Source of the DNA: Bradyrhizobium australiense
GTDB taxonomy: Bacteria; Pseudomonadota; Alphaproteobacteria; Rhizobiales; Xanthobacteraceae
Reading direction: 5' to 3'
Assembly: GCF_013114825.1 (NCBI RefSeq)
Contig: NZ_JAAVLX010000001.1
Coordinates: 248,001-312,000, forward strand
DNA length: 64,000 bases
Below, piece after piece: positions 26,412 to 35,393 of the stretch. Both the position numbers and the translations under genes were made by a program. The notes under the pieces were generated by a model, which saw only the letters and a program-made list of their open reading frames with translations, was not told the origin of the DNA and did no database searches. Position 1 is the first letter of the stretch. Each line of letters starts with the position of its first letter.

Positions 26412-26744
26412 TCAAACCGCTTCGGCGCCGAACTGCGATCGCCAATGCAGCGCGCGCTCTTTCAAAAGCGCGTCGCGGATATAGGGCGTCTCGTCCTCTT
26501 CCAGGCGCTCGCATGCCTCAAACGTCAGGCTATCGGGTCCGTGCGCGGCCCAGGCCGCCTGCAGGCTGCGGCAGGTGTGGCTGCCCTGCCGTAGCGAGAA
26601 CCAGATGCGGTTCTGGATTTTTTCGAGATTAGGCGCCTGGCCGACCCACGTCTCGGAAGTCGCCCTGCAGCGGATGACGAAGACGCCCGCGATGGTCTGC
26701 CGCTCCTTGTAGGCGGCAATGGCTGCCTTTCTATCCGATGTCAC
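26412..26744 (-). CDS. GIY-YIG nuclease superfamily protein
   Basis: The 110-residue protein has a single GIY-YIG-like domain. The strand pair is IAGVFVIRCRATSETWVGQAPNLEKIQNR (in pieces: GVF near residue 17 and WVG near 28), followed by a His-Cys-containing helix (QGSHTCRSLQAAWAAHG) and an acidic helix. The motif residues are GVF...WVG rather than GIY...YIG, so nuclease activity is uncertain. The start is GTG at 26744 with a GAGG site; a longer frame to 26873 would run through the promoter. Expression is probably tightly regulated by a 20-base palindrome at its promoter. Confidence 0.75.
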   Translation of the reverse strand: MTSDRKAAIAAYKERQTIAGVFVIRCRATSETWVGQAPNLEKIQNRIWFSLRQGSHTCRSLQAAWAAHGPDSLTFEACERLEEDETPYIRDALLKERALHWRSQFGAEAV

Positions 26745-26778
26745 GGGATGCCTCGTGGATGAGCTCGGGTCCGGCGAG

Positions 26779-26825
26779 GCAATAACAAACCGGCGGTCTG
26801 GCGTCAATATTACCCGGGTAATATT
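26779..26825 (-). promoter_or_regulatory. promoter with 20-base palindromic operator
   Basis: On the minus strand, TTGACG (26807-26802) and TATTGC (26784-26779) are 17 bases apart, a good sigma-70 promoter for the GIY-YIG gene. The perfect palindrome AATATTACCCGGGTAATATT at 26806-26825 touches the -35 box. A repressor bound there would block RNA polymerase. The cognate regulator is not in the visible neighbourhood. Confidence 0.75.
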
Positions 26826-26841
26826 TGGACTTGCGAACACC

Positions 26842-27510
26842 TCACGATCGCTGTGGGAACAGGCTGAACTCAAGCTCCCGAAAACTGGTGTAGTTCCTGC
26901 GGATCCACTGGTGCAGCTCGCTCGACGAGTCCCGCTCGTTGCGCAAGTAGTCGGTGAAGGAAAAGGTCAGCCGGTCGACATAGGTCTTCAGGAACGAGGG
27001 CAGCGCCGATATGCGCAGCACCCGCCCCAGGCCCATCGCCTCGGGCAGTTCGCCACGCACCACATACTCGTTGTCGACCGCAATCAGCGCTTTCAATGGG
27101 ATCTGCTCGCGTAACGTTGGATAGGCACGTGCGGAAACACGGTCGGTATCGGCCACGAACAGGATGATCGGCGCGACACCACGCCGTGCGGCCTCTTTGA
27201 GAAAGCCGATCTCGTTGGTCATCTTGAAGAACTCGTCAAACGCATGAAAGCCCAAGTCGATCACCTTGGCGATGCCGTCGTTGACGATCAGGCGGTCCAT
27301 GAGCTGCATCTTGCCATAGGTGTCCATCACGTCGGCTGTCTCCGTGATGCGCGGCAGATATTCGAGCAGCGATGGTTCCTTCAGGTTGATGTCGAAGGAA
27401 GATACCGTCCCATCCTTCAGCAGCAGGAACTCGCTCAACAGGCGCGCGAGCAGAGTCTTGCCGACCAGCGGCCGGGGCGAGCAGATGATATAGACAGGCG
27501 TGGCGCTCAT
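26842..27510 (-). CDS. divergent ParA/MinD-like P-loop protein
   Basis: The 222-residue protein has a reduced P-loop CSPRPLVGKTLLARLL at residues 10-25: the GKT is kept but the KGG signature is lost. SSFDINLKEPS near 38 stands where ParA proteins read a DxD-type switch. IDLGFHAFDEFFKM near 86-99 and ILFVADTDR near 116 resemble the later switch and base-binding strands. No family name is certain. It follows another ParA-like gene by 59 bases in the same direction, so the two may work as a pair. ATG at 27510 is preferred to a GTG just before it. Confidence 0.65.
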   Translation of the reverse strand: MSATPVYIICSPRPLVGKTLLARLLSEFLLLKDGTVSSFDINLKEPSLLEYLPRITETADVMDTYGKMQLMDRLIVNDGIAKVIDLGFHAFDEFFKMTNEIGFLKEAARRGVAPIILFVADTDRVSARAYPTLREQIPLKALIAVDNEYVVRGELPEAMGLGRVLRISALPSFLKTYVDRLTFSFTDYLRNERDSSSELHQWIRRNYTSFRELEFSLFPQRS

Positions 27511-27569
27511 CACCCGCTATATCAAAGGAATTTTTCGGCTAATCCAGCCCCGTCGCGGCGGCTATCCGA

Positions 27570-28322
27570 CTATTTTTCGCCGCCGCGCACGCCAGGCTTA
27601 GCGCCGACGAGATCGGTCAGCTTGATGCGGTCGAACTCGCTCCAGACGTTGGCGAGCCAGTGCCGGACATAGCCGCGCAGCACGAACGAATAGTTCGCGG
27701 CCTCGTCGTCCTTGCCTTTGTTGGCGACGAATTTGAGGAACGGCACCGAGGAAACCTCAACCTGCTCGTAGGCCATTTCATTGAGCTTGGGGATCGTGAG
27801 GTCGGTAGCGTCCTTGATACGGTGAAAGTAGGAGTTGTAGGTCGATTGATCCCACTGGAAGAACTGGGTGTCGTTGATGAAGTTCTTCACCAGGAAATAT
27901 TTGGCGCCGTGCATGAAGTTCGCGGTCTCGGCGATTTCGTCCAGCGAGGCGATCGAGGGGCCCAGTATATGGAACACGGCAAAGGTGATCTGACCGGCCT
28001 TCGCAGCATCGAGAAAGCCGATGTCGCGCAGCGAGGCCAGCGCCGGCGACAGCAGTCCGGCGCGGACGTCGATCACGGTGACGGAGGGGCTGACCGCGTT
28101 CAGCGTATCGAAGATCTTCATCTGATCCGACGTCGTCGTCATGTCGACGATCTCGGTGATGTCGGGGTGGAAGCGCTTCAGGGTGCCGCGGGGCGATTCG
28201 GTGTCGAATGCCCGGGTCGGCACGTTATTGGCGCTGAAATAATCCAGGAGCGTCCGCGACACGGTCGTCTTGCCGACTCCGCCCTTGTCCGCGCCCACCA
28301 CAATCACGACTGGCTTTGCCAT
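27570..28322 (-). CDS. ParA/MinD-like ATPase
   Basis: The 250-residue protein has a deviant Walker A motif GADKGGVGKTT at residues 10-20, with the signature Lys kept. FDTESPRGTLKRF near 40-52 follows as the switch I region, and TVIDVRAGL near 84 as Walker B. These mark it as a ParA/MinD-superfamily ATPase, but no ParB, MinC or transport partner is adjacent. The start is ATG at 28322 (MAKPVVIVV) with AGGGAA upstream, not the longer frame to 28367. It and the following P-loop gene form a tandem pair of unknown role. Confidence 0.72.
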   Translation of the reverse strand: MAKPVVIVVGADKGGVGKTTVSRTLLDYFSANNVPTRAFDTESPRGTLKRFHPDITEIVDMTTTSDQMKIFDTLNAVSPSVTVIDVRAGLLSPALASLRDIGFLDAAKAGQITFAVFHILGPSIASLDEIAETANFMHGAKYFLVKNFINDTQFFQWDQSTYNSYFHRIKDATDLTIPKLNEMAYEQVEVSSVPFLKFVANKGKDDEAANYSFVLRGYVRHWLANVWSEFDRIKLTDLVGAKPGVRGGEK

Positions 28323-28487
28323 GGAATTCCCTTGAACAGCAGTTCCGACCGCGGGAGCGGCCGGCATGCCCCATTGCCTGCTTTGGGCGCGAACATGGCA
28401 GAAACAAGGGAGAATTCAATTCATTAGACGGCCGTTGCCACTATTCGCACGGAATTTGTTAATCCGGCGCGTCGGCAGGGTGGCTGT

Positions 28488-29681
28488 TTAGCGATGCGGG
28501 CCCCAAGGGCCCTCCGAGGGGCCGGGACGCGCGCCCGGAACGCCGGCGGGCTCGCCGGCGTCGCCCCACGGGCCGCGGGAAACCGGCGATTGGAGTTGCT
28601 CCGTGGCCGATTCCTCCGACTCATCGGAGTCATCCGCCGGACCCGACGGGAGAGGGAGCAGGCCGGGATCATGGCCACCGGCAAACTGCACCAGCGCTTT
28701 CACGCGTGCATCCACCGATGGATGGGTCGCGAACAGGTCGGCAAACCCTTCACGCGGATTGTCGACGCAGAGCTCCATTACCGCAGACGTTGCGCCCGGC
28801 AGCTCGCCGCGATTCTCGATCTTGCGCAGCGCCGTGATCATCGCGTCGGGGTTCTTAGTCAGTTCGACCGAGCCGGCGTCGGCCAATAGTTCGCGCGACC
28901 GTGACAGCGCCAGCTTGACGACTTGCGACAACAGCCAGGCCAGCAGGATCAGCACCACCGCGATGATGATCGCAATGATGGCGCCGCCGCCGCCCTTGCT
29001 GTCGCGGTCGGACGACGATGAAGAGGACGACGAGGAAGACGACGATGACGACCAGTCGCTTCCGCTCGAATTCCACGACAGGTTGGTGAACATGCGAAAG
29101 AACAATTCGCCGAAAAAGCCGATCACGCCGGCGATGATGACGGCGACCACCATCAGCTGTACGTCGCCATTGCGGATATGCGTGAGCTCGTGGCCCAGCA
29201 CGGCCTCGATTTCCTGGTCGTTGAGCGCCTGCAGAAGGCCCGATGTTACCGTGATGGAATATTGCCGCCGGTTGAGGCCGGTGGCGAAGGCGTTCAGTGC
29301 CGGGCTGTCCATCACCTTCAGCTTCGGCATCGGGATGCCGCGCGAGATGCAGAGATTTTCCAGGAGATTGTAGAGCCGCGGCTGCTGCTGCCGCGTCACG
29401 CTCTCGCCGCCGGTCACGGCATCGATCATGTTCTGGTGGAAGAAATAGGCGATTACGATCCACAGCGCGGCGGCGATCGTGGCGTAGGGGAAGGCTGCGA
29501 TCAGGTCGCGCGACGCATACATCAGGTAATAATCGAGCGATTTGTCGCTGTGCATCAGCGCTTCTGCGACCAGTGCGCCGGCAAAGACCAATACATAGAT
29601 CAGTAGAAACAGACCGGCGAGCAGCAGCATCGAACGAAATTTGTTCGATGCGATATGCGTGTAGAGACCATACGCCGCCAT
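28488..29681 (-). CDS. M48 family membrane metalloprotease (HtpX-like) with polyserine loop
   Basis: The 397-residue protein has two N-terminal membrane helices (about residues 16-40 and 60-80), the zinc motif HELTH near 163-167 and two more hydrophobic segments. A run of 14 Ser precedes the third block, ahead of a Gly-rich GGGGAIIAIIIA helix. The last 60 residues are low-complexity, acidic and Pro/Gly-rich. HtpX-type proteases clear damaged membrane proteins. A lemA gene lies upstream in the same direction, a frequent pairing, but a family B repeat separates them. Confidence 0.87.
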   Translation of the reverse strand: MAAYGLYTHIASNKFRSMLLLAGLFLLIYVLVFAGALVAEALMHSDKSLDYYLMYASRDLIAAFPYATIAAALWIVIAYFFHQNMIDAVTGGESVTRQQQPRLYNLLENLCISRGIPMPKLKVMDSPALNAFATGLNRRQYSITVTSGLLQALNDQEIEAVLGHELTHIRNGDVQLMVVAVIIAGVIGFFGELFFRMFTNLSWNSSGSDWSSSSSSSSSSSSSSDRDSKGGGGAIIAIIIAVVLILLAWLLSQVVKLALSRSRELLADAGSVELTKNPDAMITALRKIENRGELPGATSAVMELCVDNPREGFADLFATHPSVDARVKALVQFAGGHDPGLLPLPSGPADDSDESEESATEQLQSPVSRGPWGDAGEPAGVPGARPGPSEGPWGPHR

Positions 29682-29697
29682 AATGCGTTACCACGCG

Positions 29698-29797
29698 TCA
29701 TTCCGGGGCGATGCGGAGCATCGAACCCCAATGTGCAATTGCACATTGTGGAATCTCGAGATTCCGGGTCTGGTCCTTCGGACCATCCCGGAATGAC
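29698..29797. repeat. dispersed palindromic repeat, family B copy 1
   Basis: The element runs from ATTCCGGGGCGATGCGGAGC to CCATCCCGGAATGAC. The inner palindromes are CAATGTGCAATTGCACATTG, GGAATCTCGAGATTCC and TGGTCCTTCGGACCA. The same core is found at 30522 and 47314. It lies between lemA and the M48 protease gene. Confidence 0.85.
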
Positions 29798-29826
29798 GGA
29801 GAACGAGGGTCATGGGCCGTGGTGTC

Positions 29827-30387
29827 CTAGAACTTCACGCTCGGCACCGTCTCGACTTCGGTGCGGCTGGCGCCGAGGTCGAAGAATTCCTTGCGGGTAA
29901 AGCCGAACATGCCGGCAAACAGTGCCGCCGGAAGCTGCTGGATGCCGGTGTTGTATTCCTGGACGGCGTTGTTGAAGAAGCGGCGGCTCGCCGCGATCTT
30001 GTTTTCGAGGTCGGAGAGTTCACTGGCGAGCTGCTGGAAGTTGGCGTTGGCCTTGAGGTCCGGATAGGCCTCCGACAGCGCGATCAGGCGCCCTAGCGCA
30101 CCGCTCAACTGATTCTCCGCGGCCGACACCTGCGCCGGTCCCTGCGCCGACATCGCGGAATTGCGGGCCTTGATGACGTCGTCGAGCGTGCCGCGCTCGT
30201 GCGAGGCGTAGCCCTTCACGGTCTCGACCAGGTTCGGGACCAGATCGTGACGCTGCTTGAGCTGCACGTCGATGTCGGCAAAAGCCTGGCCGACGCGTTG
30301 GCTGAGCGCGACCAGGCGGTTATATGCAGCGAAGGCAAACAGCACGATGATGACGATGACGCCGAGAATGATCCAGCCGGTCGACAT
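29827..30387 (-). CDS. lemA: LemA family protein
   Basis: The 186-residue protein has one N-terminal membrane helix (IILGVIVIIVLFAFAAYNRL, residues 6-25). The LemA coiled-coil body follows, with VDVQLKQRHDLVPNLVETV-like sequence near 39-56 and PDLKANANFQQL near 109. The name is structural; the function is unknown. It is commonly paired with M48 proteases, as here. It ends 146 bases before the protease start. Confidence 0.9.
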   Translation of the reverse strand: MSTGWIILGVIVIIVLFAFAAYNRLVALSQRVGQAFADIDVQLKQRHDLVPNLVETVKGYASHERGTLDDVIKARNSAMSAQGPAQVSAAENQLSGALGRLIALSEAYPDLKANANFQQLASELSDLENKIAASRRFFNNAVQEYNTGIQQLPAALFAGMFGFTRKEFFDLGASRTEVETVPSVKF

Positions 30388-30521
30388 GACAGACAGCTCC
30401 TGTGGGACGAAAAGACAGGGAAACTAGACGAAAAACCGGGCGTGCGGCGGCCCGGCTGCAGGTGGGGCATGCGTTAGTCGGAAATGGGACGGGATTAGTT
30501 CAAGGGGCAACACTCCGCGGT

Positions 30522-30599
30522 CGTTCCGGGGCGATGCAAAGCATCGAACCCGGAATCTCGAGATTCCGGGTCTGCTCCTTCGGACCATCCGGAATGACA
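30522..30599. repeat. dispersed palindromic repeat, family B copy 2
   Basis: A shorter copy of family B, with GTTCCGGGGCGATGCAAAGC at the left, the shared GGAATCTCGAGATTCCGGGT centre and CGGAATGACA at the right. It lies between the rsm22 stop and the lemA start. Confidence 0.85.
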
Positions 30600-30602
30600 G
30601 CG

Positions 30603-31571
30603 TCAAGTGATGGCGTCGCCCCATCGCCAGCGGCGGGCACTGGCATAGTCGGCCTTGGCGCGGCGGGGCACTTTTCTAAAGGCGAGGCCATCCGGTGTGC
30701 AAAGCTTTGCCGTTACGTCCACCTTGCTGACGACGGGTTGCGCAAGCACCCGCGACGCGCGCCTGACAACCGCCGCGCGCGTCAGCGCGACATAGGCGAA
30801 TTTTTCGTCCTCGTACGGCAGCGCCGCGCCCTTGACCTGCTTGTGCGCGCGGGAGCGCTGCAGGCGCTGGGTGAAATGGCACCAGTCCGGCGCTTGTAGC
30901 GGGCATTGGCTGTCGTGCGGGCAGGGGGCGGCGACATGTGCGCCCAGCGCGATCAGGTGCGCGCGCAGCGCGATGATCCGCGCATACCCGGCAGGCGTGC
31001 CGGGTTCGACCACGAGCAGCGTATCATGGGTCTTCTGCCACATCAGTTCGGCAAGCGCGCGTTGCTCGGCGTCGCCGATCTCGCCGATCATGTAGCTTGC
31101 CACGACCAGGTCGGCTGCATCCGCTTTGACAAGCGCGGCGCGGGCTTCGCCGCGTTCGTAAGCGATGCCGCGCAGCCGGGTGCTGTCGCGGACAAGATCC
31201 AGCGCCAGCGTGCGCAGCGCGTCGTTGGCGTCCAGCAGCGTGAAGTCCGTCAGCGACCGGAATGCTTCGGCGGCTGACCAGGTCGCCGTTCCCGGCCCGG
31301 CGCCGACATCGAGCAAGCTTCCGGGGGCGAAGTCAGGTCTGTTTTCTGCGAGCGCATTCAGGCTGGCCGTGACCGCGGCATAGGTTGCCGGCATCCGCGC
31401 CAACGCATAGGCGAGCGCATCCGTCCCTGAGCGGATGGTAGTGGAGCCGCCGCCGTCGCGGTAGGTTTTCGAGATGGCGGCTGAGCGGCCAGCCGCGTCA
31501 GTGCGCGAAAAGCCCCGCAGCTTGCCGTCGAGTGCGGCTTTTAGTTCGGCGGGAAGCTCGGGTGAGGTCAT
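30603..31571 (-). CDS. Rsm22 family small-subunit ribosomal protein / methyltransferase-like
   Basis: The 322-residue protein has a SAM-binding motif LLDVGAGPGTATW near residues 87-99. Late in the chain a four-Cys cluster region reads CPHDSQCPLQAPDWCHF, split around residue 240, as in the Rsm22/METTL17 family, whose members bind an iron-sulfur cluster and help small-subunit assembly. The ATG at 31571 (MTSPEL) is chosen; the longer frame reads into an intergenic repeat. It lies in the same direction as smc and lemA. Confidence 0.85.
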   Translation of the reverse strand: MTSPELPAELKAALDGKLRGFSRTDAAGRSAAISKTYRDGGGSTTIRSGTDALAYALARMPATYAAVTASLNALAENRPDFAPGSLLDVGAGPGTATWSAAEAFRSLTDFTLLDANDALRTLALDLVRDSTRLRGIAYERGEARAALVKADAADLVVASYMIGEIGDAEQRALAELMWQKTHDTLLVVEPGTPAGYARIIALRAHLIALGAHVAAPCPHDSQCPLQAPDWCHFTQRLQRSRAHKQVKGAALPYEDEKFAYVALTRAAVVRRASRVLAQPVVSKVDVTAKLCTPDGLAFRKVPRRAKADYASARRWRWGDAIT

Positions 31572-31577
31572 GGTTCT

Positions 31578-31680
31578 CGTCATGCCCCGCGAAGGCGGGG
31601 CATCCAGTAAGCCGTGACAGTAGAGCGCTTCCACAGAGAGCGCGGCGCACTGGATCATCCGCCTTCGCGGATGATGACGT
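31578..31680. repeat. dispersed palindromic repeat (type G)
   Basis: The left part has the hairpin ATGCCCCGC GAAG GCGGGGCAT followed by CCAGTAAGCC. The right part has CACTGGATCATCCG then CCTTCGCGGATGATGACG. Both halves are small palindromes flanking a unique core. It lies between smc and rsm22, which run in the same direction. Confidence 0.75.
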
Positions 31681-31702
31681 CAACAGGGTGAGGCGACCTG
31701 CC

Positions 31703-34700
31703 TCACGCCACGTTCTGATCCAAAATCTTCACAGCGTCGTCGAGGCCGACCGAGACCAGTTGCGAGACGCCGCGCTCGGCCATGGTGACGCCGAACAGCC
31801 GGTTCATCCTGGCCATGGTGATCGGGTTGTGCGTGATGATGATGAAGCGGGTTTCCGTCGACGATGTCATCTCGTGCAGCAGGTTGCAGAACCGCTCCAC
31901 GTTGTGGTCGTCGAGCGGCGCGTCGACTTCGTCCAGCACGCAAATCGGCGACGGGTTGGTGAGGAACACGGCGAAGATCAGCGCCAGCGCCGTCAGCGCC
32001 TGCTCGCCGCCCGAAAGCAGTGACAGCGTCTGCGGCTTCTTGCCAGGCGGTTTCGCGATGATTTCGAGGCCGGCCTCCAGCGGATCGTCGCTCTCGATCA
32101 GATGAAGCGCCGCTTCGCCGCCGCCGAACAGTTCGACAAACAGCCGCTTGAAGTGGTCGTTGACGGTCTCGAACGAGGTCAGCAGTCGCTCGCGGGCTTC
32201 CTTGTTGAGGCTCTGGATGCCCTGGCGCAGCCGCTTGATGGCTTCGACCAAGTCGTCGCGCTCGGTGGTCAGCGCCGTATGCTGGGTCTCGACCTCGCGC
32301 AGTTCTTCCTCGGCGCGCAGATTGACGGCCCCAAGGCGCTCGCGGTCGCGCCGTAGCTTTTCGAGGTTTTCCTCGATTTCGGAAAGCGGCGGCAATTCCG
32401 CGCCGGGCTCGATCTCGGCCAGTGCCGCTACCGCGTGCGGCTCGACTTCAAGCATGTCGTGGATTTCGCGCTCGATGTCGGAAAGCCGGCGCTTGGTGCC
32501 TTCCATGCGTTCCTCGGCGCGGGCGCTGGCTTCGCGGGAAGAGGAGAGCGCTTCGAGCGACGCCTTGGCGGCGCGGTCGGTTTCCGCCATCAGGCTTTCG
32601 GCGGCGGCGAGCGCGTCGGCGGCGAAGCGGCGGGCGCTTTCGGCGGACTCGATCTCGTTGATCAGCGCGCGGCGCTTTTCGGCAAACACGGCCGGCGCAT
32701 TTTCAAGCTCGGCGCGTTCGGCCGTTACTTCGGTGATGCGCGCCTCGACCGTGGCGACCTGGGAGGCCGAGCTCTGCTTGCGATTCTGCCATTCGGTGCG
32801 TTCGGCGGTGATCGCCTGCACGCGCTTGTCGGCCAGCTCCGCTTCGCGTGCCAGTGCCTGGGCTTCGGCCCGCACCTGCGCGGCAAAGCGGCGGTGTCCG
32901 TCGATCTCGGTGCGAACGGCGCTCAGTTTCGCTTCGGTCTCATCCGTCGGCGGCAGTTCGGCCAGCGCGGCAGTAGCGCTCTCATGCGCGGCTTCCGCTT
33001 CGCTTCGGTCCGCGGCAAGGCGGGTATGGGCTTCGGTCAGCGCGGATTTGCGCGCGGCGTGGCGGCTGATCTCGCGCTCGGTCGCGGCATGGCGCTCGCG
33101 CGCCGCATCGGCCTCGCGCTGCGCGGCCCGCCACGCCTCGCGGGCGGCGGTTTCGGCGGCAGATGCCCCCTTCAGTTCGGCCTCGGCGTCTTCCAGCGCC
33201 TGCCGCTTGGCGGCGGCATCAGTGCGGGCCTGCTCCAGCTCGTGTTCGATATCGACGAGGCGGGCACGTTCGGCGAGACGCCGCGCGGCGCCGGTCGGCG
33301 CATGTGCAGCGGCGACAAAACCATCCCAGCGCCAGACGTCGCCTTCCAGCGATACCAGCCGCTGGCCGGTCTTCAATTGCGAGACGAACTCCGCGCCGCG
33401 CTCCTTCGGCACGACGCCGATCTGCGCGAGACGGCGTGCCAGTTCGGCCGGCGCCTCGACATGCGCAGCCAACGCCTCCACGCCGTCCGGCAGCGTCGGA
33501 TCGTCGAAGCTCGCGCCGGCGTTGGTCCAGCGCATCGGCGCCGAGGGATCGATGGGTGCGTCGAGGTCGTCGCCGAGTACGGCGCCAAGCGCCTTCTCGT
33601 AGCCCTTGGCGACGGTGACACCGTCGATGATCGGCGGCCACAGATTCTTGGTCTCGACATTGACGAGTTTTGAAATCGTGCGCGCTTCGGTCTCAAGCCG
33701 CTGCACGCGCTTTTCGGCCTCGGTGAGCGGGGCGCGGGAAGCTTCGAGCTTCTGCCGCGCGGCGATGTGACCGGTCTCGCTGGCTTGCGCTGCCGCTTCG
33801 GATACCGCCAGCGTTTCCTGCGCGGTCTCCATGGCGGCGGCGAGCGCGTCGATGTCGCCGAGATTGCTGGTCTCAGTGCTGAGTTTCTGCTCGTCGGCCG
33901 CGACGCTGGCGATTTCCTGATCGAGCCGGGCCAGCCGGTCGCGATGGGTGCGCACGCCGGCCTCTAACTGGTTGCGCTTGGCGGTGAGGTCAGCGAGCGC
34001 CGTGGTCAATTCGCCGAACATACGCTCGGCCGCGGCCAGCGTCGCTTCCGCCTCCGACACGCGCTCGTCGACGCCGGAGCGCTTTTCGACGCGCGATTTG
34101 ATCTCTTCCTTGATCTCCGCGTCTTCGGTGTCGAGTCGCTGCAGCGCGATCTCGGCATCGGATGTCTGCTGCTGCTCGCGCGCGATATCGGCGACGAACT
34201 GATTCAGCCGCCGGTCGAGCTCTGCGACACGCTCTTTGGCGCGCTCTTCCTCGCGGTCGAGCTGTTCGCGCGCATTGGTGAGGCGCTGCAGCCCGGCCGC
34301 GGCGCGAGCTTCACCTTCGCGCAGCGCAGGCAGTTCGGAGGCGCGGATCGCCTGGATGCGAGCGGCTTCGGCCTGCTCGCGGGTGCGCTCGGCCATCTCG
34401 CGCACGTTGATGTCGTGCGTATGCGCGGCTTCCGCGACGTCGGCATTGGCCTCTAACCAGCGTAGGTGGAACAGCGTGGCTTCCGCCTTGCGCACCTTGG
34501 CGGCGACTTCGCGAAACCGGATCGCCTGGCGCGCCTGCTTCTTTAGTCCGTCCATCTGGCTGGAAAGTTGACCGATCACGTCCTCGACGCGGGTGAGGTT
34601 GGTTTCGGCGGCCTTTAGCCGCAACTCCGCCTCGTGCCGACGGGCATGCAGGCCGGCGACGCCGGCTGCGTCTTCCAGCACGCGGCGGCGCTGTTCCGGC

Positions 34701-35167
34701 TTGGCCTGAATGATTTCGCCGATCTTGCCCTGGTGAACCAGCGCCGGCGAACGCGCGCCGGTGGCGGCATCGGCAAACAGGATCTGCACGTCGCGGGCGC
34801 GGACGTCGCGGCCGTTGATGCGATAGACCGAGCCGGCCTCGCGCTCGATGCGGCGCGAGATTTCCAGCACATGGCTGTCGTTGACCGCGGCAGGCGCCGT
34901 ACGATCGGCATTGTCGATCGTCATGGTGACTTCGGCGTGGTTGCGCGCCGGACGGTTGCCGGAACCCGCGAAGATCACCGCATCCATGTCGGCAGCGCGC
35001 AGCGATTTGTGCGAGGTCTCGCCCATCGCCCAGCGCAGCGCCTCGACCAGGTTCGACTTGCCGCAGCCGTTCGGTCCGACTACGCCGGTGAGGCCGGGTT
35101 CGATCATGAAATCAGTGGGTTCGACGAACGACTTGAAACCGTGGAGGCGAAGGCGCGTGAGTTTCAT
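31703..35167 (-). CDS. smc: chromosome segregation ATPase SMC
   Basis: The 1154-residue protein has the ABC head split between the ends. Walker A GPNGCGKSNLVEAL is near residues 31-44. The signature SLLSGGEQALTALALIF and Walker B ICVLDEVDAPLDDH are near residues 1060-1115. Long coiled coils surround the hinge near the middle. It condenses and resolves sister chromosomes together with ScpA and ScpB, which are not here. The true start is ATG at 35167 (MKLTRLRLHGFKSF), not the 45-residue extension upstream. The middle is extremely Ala/Glu/Arg-rich, as usual for the coils. Confidence 0.96.
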   Translation of the reverse strand: MKLTRLRLHGFKSFVEPTDFMIEPGLTGVVGPNGCGKSNLVEALRWAMGETSHKSLRAADMDAVIFAGSGNRPARNHAEVTMTIDNADRTAPAAVNDSHVLEISRRIEREAGSVYRINGRDVRARDVQILFADAATGARSPALVHQGKIGEIIQAKPEQRRRVLEDAAGVAGLHARRHEAELRLKAAETNLTRVEDVIGQLSSQMDGLKKQARQAIRFREVAAKVRKAEATLFHLRWLEANADVAEAAHTHDINVREMAERTREQAEAARIQAIRASELPALREGEARAAAGLQRLTNAREQLDREEERAKERVAELDRRLNQFVADIAREQQQTSDAEIALQRLDTEDAEIKEEIKSRVEKRSGVDERVSEAEATLAAAERMFGELTTALADLTAKRNQLEAGVRTHRDRLARLDQEIASVAADEQKLSTETSNLGDIDALAAAMETAQETLAVSEAAAQASETGHIAARQKLEASRAPLTEAEKRVQRLETEARTISKLVNVETKNLWPPIIDGVTVAKGYEKALGAVLGDDLDAPIDPSAPMRWTNAGASFDDPTLPDGVEALAAHVEAPAELARRLAQIGVVPKERGAEFVSQLKTGQRLVSLEGDVWRWDGFVAAAHAPTGAARRLAERARLVDIEHELEQARTDAAAKRQALEDAEAELKGASAAETAAREAWRAAQREADAARERHAATEREISRHAARKSALTEAHTRLAADRSEAEAAHESATAALAELPPTDETEAKLSAVRTEIDGHRRFAAQVRAEAQALAREAELADKRVQAITAERTEWQNRKQSSASQVATVEARITEVTAERAELENAPAVFAEKRRALINEIESAESARRFAADALAAAESLMAETDRAAKASLEALSSSREASARAEERMEGTKRRLSDIEREIHDMLEVEPHAVAALAEIEPGAELPPLSEIEENLEKLRRDRERLGAVNLRAEEELREVETQHTALTTERDDLVEAIKRLRQGIQSLNKEARERLLTSFETVNDHFKRLFVELFGGGEAALHLIESDDPLEAGLEIIAKPPGKKPQTLSLLSGGEQALTALALIFAVFLTNPSPICVLDEVDAPLDDHNVERFCNLLHEMTSSTETRFIIITHNPITMARMNRLFGVTMAERGVSQLVSVGLDDAVKILDQNVA

Positions 35168-35393
35168 GAACACAAATCTCTGTTGGCCGGGCGCGAATCT
35201 CCCTGCCGTGACAATACCATAGAAGGCAATGTCGGTGTGGATGAGCCGCCCGTTGCGGCGCTTATGAGCCGCGACAATGGCGAGGCCGAGGCCGGAGAGC
35301 AACGCCCCCGCGGGGCTTTTCCCAAGGGATTTGAGGCGCTTGTGTGGCGCCTTTTGCTGGACTTATGAGCGCGAATGAATCCGATCGCGCGAA

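Noticed and set aside
23446..26514. 1022-residue minus-strand open frame opposite trpE(G) and apt
   Set aside because: It is a shadow of two clear genes; Arg/His/Gly-rich composition with no recognisable domain.
35168..35302. 45-residue N-terminal extension of SMC
   Set aside because: SMC proteins begin with the MKLTRLRLHGFKSF-type start found at 35167; the extension has no similarity to the family.
35305..35325. CCCCGCGGGG hairpin with TTTT between smc and the DsbA-like gene
   Set aside because: The T-run follows the stem only on the plus strand, where no gene ends; as a minus-strand terminator it lacks a U-tract, so it is left unannotated as a terminator.
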